DNA of 64,000 nt from Nageia nagi. Its lineage: Eukaryota > Pinophyta. The stretch's first letter is position 1, and each line of letters opens with the position of its first letter. Shown here one piece after another: positions 12,340 to 24,479 of the stretch. The position numbers and the translations under genes are program-made. Location: NCBI GenBank assembly GCA_050084985.1, contig JBITNC010000001.1, forward strand, positions 122,512,001 to 122,576,000, in the 5' to 3' direction. A model generated the notes under the pieces. The model was not told the origin of the DNA. It saw nothing but the letters and a program-made list of their open reading frames with translations, and did not search any database.

Positions 12340-15300
12340 GTATATTAAGAAAGCTTCTCCATTGTTTTCTTTTTTGGTTTCATGTGCTTTGCAATGTTGA
12401 TATCAGTCTCTCGATTGGAACTTGCATTATATTCTTCACAGTGCAGTTTCAGTTATACCATTTCATTATGATTAAAATTGTGGATACTTTCAATTTCAAC
12501 TCACGTTTTGCATGTGATTTTGGAAGGGGAGATTAGGCCAACCTTAGTGGGTATGTGATGTTCATGATTTTGTTGTCTTATGTTGTGTTATAGTGAGGGA
12601 GGATTAATTTTGTGGGGATTCGTCTTGTACCAGATTAGAATAACTGAATGCATCCTTTTCGATCTATAACTGCCCTATAACTAGGATACTTGCCCATTCG
12701 TGAAGGGAATTTGATTTTATTCATTGCATCCAACATTCCCAGCCACACACCAAAGTTGTTGTATCCAAACACTCATTCCACATCATAGGTTATGCTGCAC
12801 CGTTTAAATAGTCTAAGATTTAAATGTTGCATTTTCTATTGGTCGATGGAATGCTTACCATTGAGTTATATACCTTCTTCCTTCTGGAATTGTTGGAACC
12901 CATGGATCAGGAGTCCAACCTAGCACCATTGGATTTTTCTGATTTCTGGCACAGACGCTTCACCACTGAACTACAGGCCTTCTTGTTGAGTATTTTCCTG
13001 GAGTTTGGATTTACCTCCAAGACCCTTCTTCAAGATAGATACCAGGTTTAAACATCTCCTCAATCCATGCATCGGCGTTGATACCATGCTAGAACGAATG
13101 GATCAGCTAGCACTCGAGTCTAGGACTTTTTGATTATCAACATAGATGCTCTACCACTAACGTACGCCCTTCTTGTTGAAGTAGGTTTCTGAAGTTTGGA
13201 TTGACTTTAAATTTTTGACTTGTAAGTTCCAAAAATATCTAGTTTTCCTTATGCCTTGTATGAATATATTGATGGCGTTGTCATGTATTGTTAAATTGCC
13301 TAGAATAATTGGTTGACAAATTATTTTTCTTCAGTGTGGATTGACCTCCAACATAAATGCTCAACTTGTGGGTTTTAAGTTCCAATGTTATCTAGTTTTT
13401 CTTATGCCTTGTGTGAACACATAGATAGGGTTGTCCTATATTGTTGAATTGCACAGAATAAATTTGTTAAGAATTGAAAGTTCATAGCTGGCGATATTCA
13501 ACATATCCCTATTTATTTTATGTGTTTATGGACCACATCATTCATTGTTGATGCCAATTTATGGGTTAACTATGAATTTTGTGTACAAAATTATCTAGCC
13601 ATGTTTGAATTGTATATCTCGAGGAGCAATCAGAATAGAACCCAAGGGATATATATTTATGAAATCACTTCTAGATAACTTAAAAAATAACAAGTTAAGG
13701 CTAAAACAAAAATTCACTATCAAGAAGCATATGAACAAGAACAACTGCTCAAAAGATGGGGGTGCACATTAACACCATAGCTAACACAAAAGGAAAAGTA
13801 TTTAGGAGTCTAGTTGATAAATCATCATGTGCCTGAGGCAATCCATCCACTAGGTTGAAGCAAATCATTATCTTTCCTACTCAATGCTTCTTCATTTTAA
13901 GGTGGATTTACGCTTCAAGTTGCTAACAATGTCTTTTTGTTTGTCATTCTCCAAGATGCTGATTAATTGTCAATTGATGAGTAGTCAGAATAGATCCCAT
14001 GGGTATTCTATATATTTATAAACTTGCTATTAGATATCGTAAAAATACCAAGTTAAGACCACAACAAAAAACTTAGCACCAAAAAACTTATGAACAGGAA
14101 TAACAGCATAAAAGGTTGGGTGTGCACATCAATACCATATCTAACACAAGGAAAAGTTGGTGGGAGTCTAGTTGATAAATCATCATGTATCTGAGGAAAT
14201 CTGTGCACTAGCTTGGAGCGAATAAGCATCTTTCCTATTCTATCTCTCTTATCCCTATTAAGGTAGATTTTTATTGAAGCACACTGTTTTCCAAGTTGCT
14301 AACAATATCTTTTGTTTGTCATTCTTCAAGATTGTGATTGAATTGTGAAATATGTCATTCCATGGTCAGGACCCTCTTATCACCTTTGCTATCCAGTGGG
14401 GCAGAGTGATATTTCAGGCTTCTGGTGTTAATCGGATTATCTTTAACATAACAATGCAACTACGAGCTTTATAACTAGTAGCTCATTACATTACGTCATC
14501 TTTGTATCTAGATAATGAAGCATATGCAACTTTCAACGCCTATACAGCATAGCTCAGACTCAATATTTTCATTATTTAATTACCTATCATTTTAGAGTTT
14601 TGTTAAATAAATATACTACTTGTGAGGACTTGATCTGACAATAGACTCACAAAAACGTTATTGCTTTCTTGGAGAAGTTGAAGGAATGGCTTAATTGGAT
14701 AGTTCAGACTTCAGAGGAAAATTATATAGCAGATCTGCAGGACATTCACAGTACAAGAATATTTGAAGATACTCCTTGAAGATGCTGCTGTGAGGACCCT
14801 CTGGTCAGCCATTCTATGTTAAAATGGTTTTAACATATCTCCTGCTAATAGTTCTTTTGGATAGTGTTTTGCCAATCAAGTCTGATTATTTGAAAGTACT
14901 TCAAATTTTATTCATTAAGCTTGTGAGATTTTTCATCTCAATAAATGAGGTAGGAAGCTAGCCTTTAGTTTTTGGCAAACACCTGTTTACAACATCAGTT
15001 GCAATTTCTTGTGAAGTATGAGCATGATAAACATTTTATATTCTGGAGTTTTAAAAGTTCATATAATTTGCTTATGGATCAGATTACCACAGGTTGTCAA
15101 TAAACTTGGTTTTCAGAATGCTAGCTTCACTTAATAAGCCTTGATGATAAATGGTTGGCACTTCATCTCTGGATGTCTACATTTTTTACATATACATACA
15201 AGATTTTCAGAAAAAACTAATTGTTGCCTAGTTATACATGCATAGGTGAAAATTGATAACTCAACATTTGTCCAATCACTACCATGGTACCCATTATCAA

Positions 15301-18300
15301 CCCATTACATTCACCCAACGGTCATATATGAAAAAGCTATTGTAAACATGTCTTTGACATAGAAATCATTCGATAGCAATTCCATCCCATTCAGGACTTT
15401 ATGAATTTGCATACCTTGCAGGGTTCTCTTAACATTGACCACAATCAAATGATTAATCAATAAATTGGATGTGATGTCAAGAATCATGGAAACATAACAT
15501 TAAGATAGATCAAACAAAAGGTAAAATCTCTTAAATCACCTTGGGCAATTCCAACTGATTACAGCTTGACAAATATGCATAGGTAATTGATCCCCAGAGA
15601 AGAATTTCGCTTACAGAAATAGATTGACAACTCATAATTGCAAGTAGTAATAACAGATTTTTGAAATAGAATTAAAGACAGAATGAATACCCATAAAATT
15701 GTTAACTGATTTTATTCATCAGAAGCAGAGTTCAATGCCAACAATCTCTGAGAAGAGATGTGAGGCTATCTATTGCATCTTGTTATTTTCCATTCAGAAT
15801 ACATCTAGTTATACAGAAATTAATTGGAGTTGAAAGGTCACCCAATTTGGAATATCAAAATGAATTGTGGTGGTTTACCATCCATGAGTTACAAGTAAAT
15901 ATTAAGAGAATATAATATTAGTTTGCCTGATGTGGATTTGAAAACAATTATTAATTTATCAAAAAGATAGTATTTTTGGACAGCAACACTAATTTGCAAT
16001 TTGTGGGCCTTTCGGAGTCAATTTAGAGGGTTCAAAATTCATTGGCTTCATGCCGCTGGTTTTTTCAAATGATTTTACATGACTTAAGCTTTTGAATACA
16101 CTCTAGATAGAGTCAAACAGAGCTACAGTTTCAAAGTTATGCATCTTGAATGTTGTCCTATGCAATATGATAGTATCACTGTCTGATTCGAGGAGATCCA
16201 CCTAGATCAATAATTTCAGTGATAATAGCTTTCCAATGCAGGATCGTGAGTGTCATCTAAGTGTGGTTGGACTACCTAAAGAGGCTAGCAAAAGGAGTAT
16301 TGAGTAGTGGGGCAGTATGTGACCATAGCTCCATACCCAACATTATAGCCTTGACATAAATGTAAGCACATGATTTTACACCTAATTCTTCTCATTCTAT
16401 TCAATATTTTAAACAATATTACCTGCATCCCTTTACATATTGTTGGGCAGACCATACCATATCCACATTAGAATTCTTGGCCAAACCATGCTACCAACCT
16501 TCATGGTCTTGCTAGTGAAATTCTATCACTTTGTTCTATAGATTATGGACTGCATGTCTCACACATCATTGCAATTGGAGTCTAGAGGACTATGAGCTCA
16601 GCAATTCATTACAACTTTTCTCATTCAACATGAGCTGTAAGTTAAATGAAACTTTCCACTGCAGTAAAGTTGGCTACATAACTTATCATCACTGGTTATG
16701 ATTGATGAATAATAAATTCAATGATAACAACTATCATCTCCTATGGAATTGCTATCCAAAGTCATCCATCATAACAATTTTCATACTTGATTGGAATGTT
16801 TATTAAGCATAAGGGATCTTTATTGAATAATAGTCAACCAACAAAGTATGTTTGGAAATGCATAGTATATAAGCATGAATATTCACTTGTTAAGTGAATG
16901 CCATTGATTAAACAGAAAAGTCAATTTAAAACAGTTAAACATACTTCTAGCCAGAGCTGAAATAGAATCTGTTCTGGTGCTACAGAAAGTCAATAAAATA
17001 AAAAAGCTCAAAATTACAGCCTTGGTCAACATTGTCACTGAAAGTAAATGTACCAATATATCTTTGAACTTGTTGAACTTATCAAGAAAATTGAAATTCG
17101 GATTCTCTATGCCAAAAAATTCAGATTAGCGAGAAGTCAAATGTTGCTTCAGACTTTATTTAACATTAATCTTAACATCAGGATGAGTTCTCCCTTGTTT
17201 TTTGCCCATTTCCTTGGAAGTACATTGCAGATTAGAAAAAGGCTGAACAAAGTGATGATGGTCAACTAGATCACTAGTTGACCAAATATGAAATCTAATA
17301 AGATAAAATTAAGTTAATGTGATGCAGGACCCGTTGAGGCATAAATCAATAAAACTATTCAGAATTTACGTAACGTGTCAAGAGAGAGAAAGTACGAGGC
17401 CTTTACCGAATGTAACAAGTGTAAGGATATCATGAATCTTTGTGCAATGGCTATGTCATGAATGATGATTATGTGATGTTAGGTGATCATATAGTACTCT
17501 TTATCATGAATGAATTCCTTTCCAGGTAGTTTCTTTGCAACGTTTTTTCTTCACCATGATGATCTGACTAATGGTTTTATTGTGAAGGACTCATTTTTCC
17601 TATAAGCTTTGTATAATGCAGTACAATGAACTTTACCCCAGATGTTCACCTAAAACCAATATGCCCTTGCTTGAAATTTTTTGCATCATGTGCATATTTT
17701 TAGTTGTTTTATGATGAAAGACCATGGATTGTTACTATTGGCTGAGAGCGAAGAGGATTAGTTCACAAAGAAGCATGGATAATTCTATTCAGTTTAAGTT
17801 TATATTAGGCATCGAGATAAGAGAGCACATGATAGAAGTGTTTATTGATGAATCCATTTCTTGTTTACATAATAAACACTAAGAAAGGCTGTGAAGAATA
17901 AAGGGGATTTTAAGAACCACAAAAAATTGACAAAAATTAAGAAAGACCAACTCTTAACAATCTTGTTATTTGACTCCTTCCAACAGTGAAGAGGCGATAC
18001 CTAAGTTTAAATTGGTCATGATCAATTGGAAGTTCTCATAGAATACTAAAAACTCAAACCTGGTAATGTTGTTTCAAACTTGCTTTAGTAAGGCTGGAAT
18101 TTAACTAATGGATCCTGAACAGAGTTCAAGTAATTGATATATCAGGTTGAGAATTACATAAAAGGATTTGATATTTCTACTAATGAAAAGTTATTCATAG
18201 TTGAATTTATTTTTTTATTAGTTAAAGGTGTGCAACAGACTTTGGGAAACAAATAACAAAACTTATTATTTCTTTGAAAAGGGTTAAGCTATTATATGAG

Positions 18301-21300
18301 TACTTTTAAAGTAAACAGTGATTTGGACATGATCATATGTTGAATATTGCATTCTATACACAGATTTTAAGTCCCCCATGGATCTTATTGATTATTGCCA
18401 AACATACATCTGCTGCATTGACTTCATTATACTGTTCAAAAATTAAAGCTGAGCATTATACCATGTTTTTTTCTTGAAGGTCCTCCTATCATTAACAATG
18501 CTTCATTTAGATGTTTGGAGGAAGAGATTTGTGTAAATACTCGAACAGAAGACTTATGAACACCAGAAATAGATTCTTTCCAGCAAGAAAATATTTTTGT
18601 TGTTTTGTGTTATTTTAATGAAACTTACATGCAGGAAAATCCACACAACTAAGAAACGAAATTTGCAATAAATATGCCAAACTCACTAATATTTTGAATG
18701 CCCAAAATGGTTGTTTTGTGTTATTTTAATGAAACTTACATGCAGGAAAATCCACACAACTAAGAAATGAAATTTGCAATAAATATGCCAAACTCACTAA
18801 TATTTTGAATGCCCAACATGGTGATACCAATCTGCTCCACACACAGTAATAATAACATTATGCTGTTCCAGTGTGCACATTGAGGCTTTTCATCCTCAAG
18901 CTGATTTGATAATAAAATCTGATCTCAGACCACCTGAGTGATGAAGGGTTCCGTCTTCAATACTCAACAACTCGTCATACACATCTGTTCATAATAAAGA
19001 ATAAAATTAATTGTTTTCAATATGCAAAAAATGCCCCCTTTTTCCCCAATGCCTCCTTATACAAAATACCAACTAGAAAGCCACTATGTTGCATGCATTC
19101 TGGGATTCATCACCTCAGTTTTACTAAGAATCCAAGACTTACTAAATTTAGCTACAGTTCACTAGGCATACAAACCTAGGATTCTCCAACTTATTCGTTG
19201 ATTATTAATTTGTTCAACATTTGCTCCTTCACTTAGTGAGATTTAACTAAGACACCACTTAATCAGCTAATCACCTTATGAGACTTGGTTAATTAACACT
19301 TACTAATTCAGGAATTTAATTAACAAAAGCATACAATTACTACTTCTACACTGGTTAGCCATTTATACTGTCTTTTAACACTAGCTGAGTGGATCACACA
19401 TGTAGCTAATATCAATAGCAGGATATTACAATTTGTGTGATTGATGTAGAATATGACTTCCAGACACAGATTCATATAATAGAAAATGGTATAAGGGAAA
19501 AGGAAACTATTTTTCAAGTTAAAGTTCAATACAATAAGCCAGCTTTCTTATATGTCTGGATCATGATCAATGCAAAATGGTGCAAACAAAAGGGAGTGTG
19601 TTTTTAATATTAGCATAGGATGTTCAATAAAAGGCAGTGTTACTAAAATATGGAATACAATGTTTACATTTTTGCAACCGGCTGACAGTGAACCTATAAG
19701 CATAAATTATTATTCTGTACAAATCTAATTATTGTTGGCATTGTACTCCTAATAAGTGACTATTGATTCAAAATATGCATAGTTAGCTAATTTATGTGTT
19801 TTTCTTGTATAGTTGAAAAATAATTCATCTGTGAATGGATAAAGGTCTTGGCCAATTCTTAATATACTAAGAAAGTTGATGAAGTTGGAAAATCAGTTCT
19901 CTTTTTAGGTGAATGTTCTCACATGTTTAATGGTTTATTTATTGTTTCTTTTAGTCCATAGAGATACTACTTATGTGGATTGTCAAGAAAGGTTGTCATC
20001 CCGTTTATAGTTAACTTTATAGATTTGAATAATTCATGGAAAGAATTTCTGAAGTAGATAAAGAAAGTCTAATTTGTCCACTACCCATTTCTCAAAGAGG
20101 TTTCCACTTAGGAAGGACAACACCATTGGAATATTTCTAAAGTTTTGAGTAAGATTGGTTGATGTAAAAAGAATGTTTGAGGATTGAAATCGGATCTTTT
20201 AAATCATTATGCACTAAGGGAAATGAACACCATGTTCTGTTTCTTTCTTGATGAGTGTCTGGGATGGGCTGAATACTTAAATAACTGCAACATTGTAATA
20301 TCTTATGAAACTGTCATACATGAAGATTATTCAATTCCAACACCACATCCTGGTGAAGAAACAATAATTTTGCTTTCTGTTTGCTTTGGGCTCTGGAACT
20401 CTGAATGTCCTTTATAGGTGAAGATCAGTGGTGTGGATCTGTGACTCTGAAAATCCTAAAAACATATGGTTCATGTCCAATTGCAAACACATTTTTCTTA
20501 CCTGGTTGTTACTTTTTACCTATAAAAATATGGGTGAACTTCAGTTGTCCCAGAGCATAGAAGTAATTAGAAGAAACTACTACCATGCTGTAGCTCAAGC
20601 CTCAACTATCAACCATAAACAATGTTAAAAAGGTATTTTAATCAATCATTGCTGATACTATTGAGACTGACCTGTGTCCCAGAGCATAAAAATAATATTG
20701 ACTGTATAATTGTACACATATTCTGTACAAAGATCCTAATTTGACATACCCATGCAAAACTATGATCTACTTTCCCCCGTATCATTTTCAAAGTGTCTTT
20801 AAAACGGAAGGTTTACATGGGAAATCAGAATATGGAGCAGGTATCAAAGAGACATCTCTGAAAACAATTGTGATTGTGATGAAGGCCAATGCTAAACACA
20901 AAGGCTCATCAAAATGTCTAGTTTACAAATAAGATTAATAATCAAATTCTAAAGTTTCCTTATGATTGAATGAAATCTTAGATTGAGAAAACAGCACAAA
21001 AGGTGTAATTGATAAAACTACAAGGTTCCACAAGGTCGGGAAACAGGGAAATGGCGAATTGTGTATCCGAGAACTGGGGTACAGGGATGGCCTATTTTGG
21101 GGAATAGCAAGGGAATGAAAAGTATAAATTATAATACTAGTAAAAACTCCCATATTTTTCTTGTGTACAAGCTAATCTCTTGTTTCAAAATTGCCCATTT
21201 GTATTCACACTATTGTAAAGATCTTAGAGCCAAAAACAATTCCTGTATCTCAAATGGTAGATTTTAACTTCTAGTGTTGCTGACAAGAAGTGCTCTTATG

Positions 21301-23774
21301 CATTATAATTGATGGCTGAATTACTCAATCATGGTCGTAGTCTATGTTATTTATTTGTAAACTATGTTTTCATACATCTTGTTTCGATGGCTTGATTGTA
21401 CTTATCATTATAGTGTAAGTTGATATAAGTGGAATTAGTTTCTGTAAAGGCCTATTAATTATTGCCTATACAACCCTCCATACTACTGTTTTTCAGCAAT
21501 TTATTTGAATTTTATTATCATTCTGTAACCATTAAGGCATGCCCAAAAAAGTCTGAGAAATCTTATTGTAAGCATTATCTACGTGATAGTTGATATCTTT
21601 ATGAAGTGACCATTTTTTTTCTAATTCACTCTGTGTCACTGACATTCTAGAAGTCTTGATAAATAGAGTTTCTTCTACTCTAGTATAATGAGATATTATT
21701 ATATTTTCCAAATTTCTTTGCAACATTCCTAATTAACTTTTCTATTCTGTCCAAGCAGATAATGTCATGTACCCCAAATTATAAACTCTTTCGAATTGTC
21801 GTGGCATATGGTGAACAACCAAGGAACTCTGTATCATTAACCTAATAATGAAAGGAATACCTTAAAGGTGCAGTTCAAGTGTTAAGGAACAATATTGATG
21901 ATCCAAAAACTTTACAGTGTTCTCCATTCTTTATAGAAATATTCCTGTACAGTTAGCTCAGTTTGTATGATCCTTTCTAAACACGTTTAGATGAATAGCA
22001 AGGTGTATTTGCATGCCCAATTCTCAGGCACTTTGTGATAAAGTCATTAGTGGATTTGAGCTCACCAACATGTATTTAGGAAATACAAGAAAAAAATTCA
22101 GCTAAACCCCTCCATGGGGAGAATAGGTTAGGAAAGATGTTTTGAGAGACATATTTGAACAAACTTGACATTTAGTAGATCTCCAATTCAACTTCTGTAC
22201 AGCATTCCATATGAATTCCAAAAATAAAACAATGTGAAGAGAGACGTTTTTCATAACCATTTTAGTGGATTGCAGATGTGGACAATGTTGAAGCTGAGTC
22301 TGATGCTGCCAGAATTTCTGAGGTGCAGACATGGCTGAAGTCTGTGTTTAAGGCTGCTGGGAAGGAGATTCCAGAATTTGAGCACACACCTAGTGCAGTT
22401 GCTCACCTGCATAATGTAGCAAGAATTTCACAGGCTCGGACAAGTGCAGCACAATTGTTAAGAACAGACTTACAGGAAAAAACTGCAGAATATCGCAGTC
22501 AAGGTGAGACATGGTTGCTGTGTTGAACTTATTCAGCATGCAAAATATTCAGTAATCATTTATTTGATCATAAACATTTCCTTTTTCCAGCTGTAAGGGT
22601 GAGAGAACTTCTGGATGGTATAGGACTAGCATTTGATAATCTTTCCCAGGATGCAATTTATTCCATTAAGATTATAGGGACAGTTGCAAACTCATTGAAC
22701 ATCAAAGATACTGAACCAACCAGGTAATAATTGATGTTTTTTCTTGTTGAATAAATGTTCTATAGGAGATGTATGGAGTACTCGGGATTGTTCTCTCATA
22801 CGTTCTTCTTTTCGTTCAGCTGAATCATAGCACCATTTTATTTCGGAAAATGTGTTGAGCAGAGGAAAACACATGATTGTTGAACATTCCACCGTAGATT
22901 CTATATTGTCATGTGTCTAAAATTTGGTCCATGAACATAGTCTTCTTATAGGAATGGGCGATCTTCTTCTTCGGAAGATAGACGTGCAAGAGCAGAGGGC
23001 CAAAGTTGATAAGGAATCAAATGAACTTCTGAAGACCATTCGCAAAGCTATTACACACTTGACTCACTTGAAGAGGTAACAATGTAGCTTAATTTTCCAA
23101 ATTTCACTTTACCAATTATGCAATTCTTTTACATATTACATTTCGTATCTGAAATGTAAAAAAAAAAACCTCTATTGCCACAAAAGAACTGCAGCAGAGC
23201 TTGAAGAAGTCAGTCAGTGTAATAGCTTGTTGGAGCATATACGGACCAATCTAAAGATTATGGAGTCAAAAGAACATCAATACATGGTGCAACTTGCGAA
23301 TTATAAGGTAAACTGTAATGAAGCACTGAATTACTTGCCTGAAATGTTACTAGTTTCAATTTTCTTTGCTTTGTTTAGTACAACCATGTTTTATAATAAA
23401 TTAATTCTTTAATTTACATTATTTATCAGGCACTATTGAGCAGATTAGGTCATAGTCCTGAGATAAGTCATGGTGTGCTAATTCAACTACTTGAAAATCG
23501 AAAAGAGCTGGAGAAGAAAACGATGCCCATACTGAACACTCTGCGGAGTTACCAAGATTTGCCACCTGTATGATTTCTCTTTTTGGCCTTATTATATATG
23601 TTTTTGAAGATTATTTAACTAGCGATCGAAGCACATAAGAATTCTAAAATTGTCCTTTGTTAGGATAAAACTCTTGCTGAACTGGTCATTGAGGATAAGA
23701 AGCGTGAGTATGAAGCAGCAGAGAGGTACCTTGAAGATGTGCTGCATTCGGCATTAAGCGCCCCATCTAAATGA
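12300..23774 (+). CDS. AUG1: HAUS augmin-like complex subunit 1 (AUG1), seven coding exons
   Basis: AUG1 is a subunit of the eight-part augmin complex, which recruits gamma-tubulin to existing microtubules for branch nucleation in spindle, phragmoplast and cortical arrays (family knowledge). Coding exons: 12300-12339, 22276-22503, 22591-22723, 22941-23075, 23187-23307, 23430-23567, 23664-23774. They sum to 906 bp, 301 residues plus TGA. Every junction is GT/AG and keeps the frame. The product matches plant AUG1 along its length: VQTWLKSVFKAAGKEIPEFE near the N-terminus, MGDLLLRKIDVQEQRAKV and KESNELLKTIRKAI centrally, then LNTLRSYQDLPPDKTLAEL and ERYLEDVLHSAL at the end. It is rich in predicted coiled coil, as expected. 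The ATG at 12300 is the first in the exon-1 frame. No stops or frameshifts, so it is probably functional. Exon 1 is separated from the rest by a 9.9 kb intron and has the least support because it encodes only 13 poorly conserved residues. Confidence 0.93.
12890..12985 (-). repeat. tRNA-derived SINE-like head, copy 1
   Basis: On the minus strand it begins GGCCTGTAGTTCAGTGGTGA (12979 downwards), an A-box-like tRNA D-arm. About 40 bp later comes GGTTGGACTCC, a B-box-like T-arm, then CTGATCCATGGGTTC. A and B boxes at this spacing are the pol III promoter of tRNA genes and SINEs. The middle does not obviously form an anticodon arm, so a derived element fits better than a working tRNA gene. Confidence 0.5.
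13085..13168 (-). repeat. tRNA-derived SINE-like head, copy 2
   Basis: On the minus strand it begins GGGCGTACGTTAGTGGTAGA, another A-box-like segment, and ends CTGATCCATTCGTTC. That ending matches the end of copy 1 about 190 bp away. Both copies are preceded (plus strand, downstream) by CTTCTTGTTGA-type sequence, so the pair looks like two diverged members of one family. Confidence 0.5.
13177..13470. repeat. Degenerate tandem duplication, period about 140 bp
   Basis: The block TGGATTGAC...AAGTTCCAA...ATCTAGTTTT.CTTATGCCTTG occurs from about 13197 and again from about 13337. A related fragment (GGAGTTTGGATTTACCTCCA) lies at about 13001. Divergence is substantial, so the duplication is old. 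Confidence 0.6.
13621..14345. repeat. Tandem duplication, period about 356 bp
   Basis: Two diverged copies begin near 13621 and 13977, both with AGTCAGAATAGA or CAATCAGAATAGA. They share AGTCTAGTTGATAAATCATC and CAAGTTGCTAACAAT internally, in the same order and spacing. Confidence 0.75.
18600..18821. repeat. Recent perfect-period tandem duplication, 111 bp x 2
   Basis: Copy 1 is 18600-18710 and copy 2 is 18711-18821, both starting TTGTTTTGTGTTATTTTAAT. Only two substitutions were seen by eye (AAACGAA/AAATGAA and CCAAAATGG/CCAACATGG). It lies inside AUG1 intron 1. Confidence 0.9.
22276..22503 (+). CDS. AUG1: AUG1 exon 2
   Basis: Acceptor TTGCAG, donor CAAG|GTGAGA. Encodes the conserved N-terminal block from DVDNVEAESD through EYRSQ, including the AAGKEIPEFE motif shared by plant AUG1 proteins. 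Confidence 0.93.
22591..22723 (+). CDS. AUG1: AUG1 exon 3
   Basis: Acceptor TTTTTCCAG, donor CCAG|GTAATA. Encodes AVRVRELLDGIG through NSLNIKDTEPT. Confidence 0.93.
22941..23075 (+). CDS. AUG1: AUG1 exon 4
   Basis: Two acceptor AGs are close together (ending 22940 and 22951). Only the first keeps the frame and gives SLLIGMGDLLLRK, matching the family block. Donor AAGAG|GTAACA. Confidence 0.9.
23187..23307 (+). CDS. AUG1: AUG1 exon 5
   Basis: The acceptor ends CAAAAG, which is weak in pyrimidines, but it is the only nearby one giving LKRTAAELEEV in frame. Donor TATAAG|GTAAAC. Encodes a coiled-coil segment. Confidence 0.88.
23430..23567 (+). CDS. AUG1: AUG1 exon 6
   Basis: Acceptor TTATCAG, donor CCACCT|GTATGA. 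Encodes ALLSRLGHSPEISHG through LNTLRSYQDLPP. Confidence 0.93.
23664..23774 (+). CDS. AUG1: AUG1 exon 7 and stop
   Basis: Acceptor TTTGTTAG. Encodes DKTLAELVIEDKKREYEAAE through the C-terminus, with the stop TGA at 23772-23774. Confidence 0.93.
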   Translation, partial: DKTLAELVIEDKKREYEAAERYLEDVLHSALSAPSK

Positions 23775-24197
23775 GAGGATAGTACATTCACACTGTCTGA
23801 GTGAACATTTGAGATTTTTTGCTAAAGGACTGAAGTTGCACATTATTTTGCAAAGAACTGAACTTGGCACCTTATAAATCTCATCATGATACCAGTAAAA
23901 TTCTGTATAGATATTTAATTCATGAACTTCCAGTAAACTTTGATTCTCAGCAACTCACAATGAGGAATTCTTTTTACTTTATTAGCCTATTGCATGTAAT
24001 ATGGAAATCTTTTGTAAGTTTTCATGATTGATTTTGCAACAATTCTGTATCTGGATGTTTTCATAACCGTGAAATATGTTATCAGACTGCAAATGCATTA
24101 CGCGGATGTATGCTTAATGCTTTTATCCGTGTAGCTGTTTGGAGTGCCAGTAGCTTTCAAATGCTTGTAATGTGTTGCTTGAGTTCATATAATCGGT
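23775..24197 (+). other. AUG1 3' UTR and flank
   Basis: No coding signal. No canonical AATAAA was found shortly after the stop, so the polyadenylation site cannot be set. The region is less AT-extreme than the DNA beyond 24450, consistent with transcribed 3' flank. Confidence 0.4.
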
Positions 24198-24334
24198 TAT
24201 CTGTAGTTCGTAACTTTGTACTTCATGAACAGAATATTGAGAATATGGGGTATAGATCTACGGACAAAAGTATCTACAGTTTGTAACTTTGTAATCCATG
24301 AACAGAATGTTGAGAATATGGGCTATAGATCTAC
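24198..24334. repeat. Tandem duplication, period 73 bp, downstream of AUG1
   Basis: Copy 1 starts at 24198 and copy 2 at 24271. Both carry GTAACTTTGTA, CATGAACAGAAT and TGAGAATATGGG followed by TATAGATCTAC. A handful of substitutions separate them. Confidence 0.85.
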
Positions 24335-24479
24335 CCTGCTCCTTGTCAAAGATACTGAACTTATCTATCTACTTACTTTTATATCCTTGAAGTTTTGTTT
24401 CTGCCCAAATTGGTGTTTATCTTTAATACCCAATATGCCTTAATATAAAAAATATTTGATTCCATCATTGTCAATATAG

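Larger units (their letters stand above)
12340..22275 (+). other. AUG1 intron 1 (9.9 kb)
   Basis: A GT...AG intron of 9936 bp. It contains tRNA-like fragments, two older local duplications and one recent tandem duplication, each listed separately. Elsewhere (about 14350-18600 and 18822-22275) no domain was recognised in the short open frames. Confidence 0.8.

Noticed and set aside
12890-13168. Functional tRNA genes
   Set aside because: A and B boxes are present but no clear anticodon arm or acceptor stem pairing was visible; a SINE-like origin fits better.
17048-17269. 73-codon plus-strand frame in AUG1 intron 1
   Set aside because: No family motif and no support for an additional exon in the correct phase.
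20184-20932. Three consecutive plus-strand open frames in AUG1 intron 1
   Set aside because: No recognisable domain or splice structure; chance frames in a long intron.
22102-22332. Minus-strand open frame over AUG1 exon 2
   Set aside because: Antisense shadow of a conserved exon and intron sequence.
22941-22951. Second acceptor AG at 22951 for AUG1 exon 4
   Set aside because: It breaks the reading frame and removes a conserved block; the upstream AG at 22940 keeps both.
23227-23412. 61-codon plus-strand frame as a separate gene
   Set aside because: It is AUG1 exon 5 read through the donor at 23308 into the intron.
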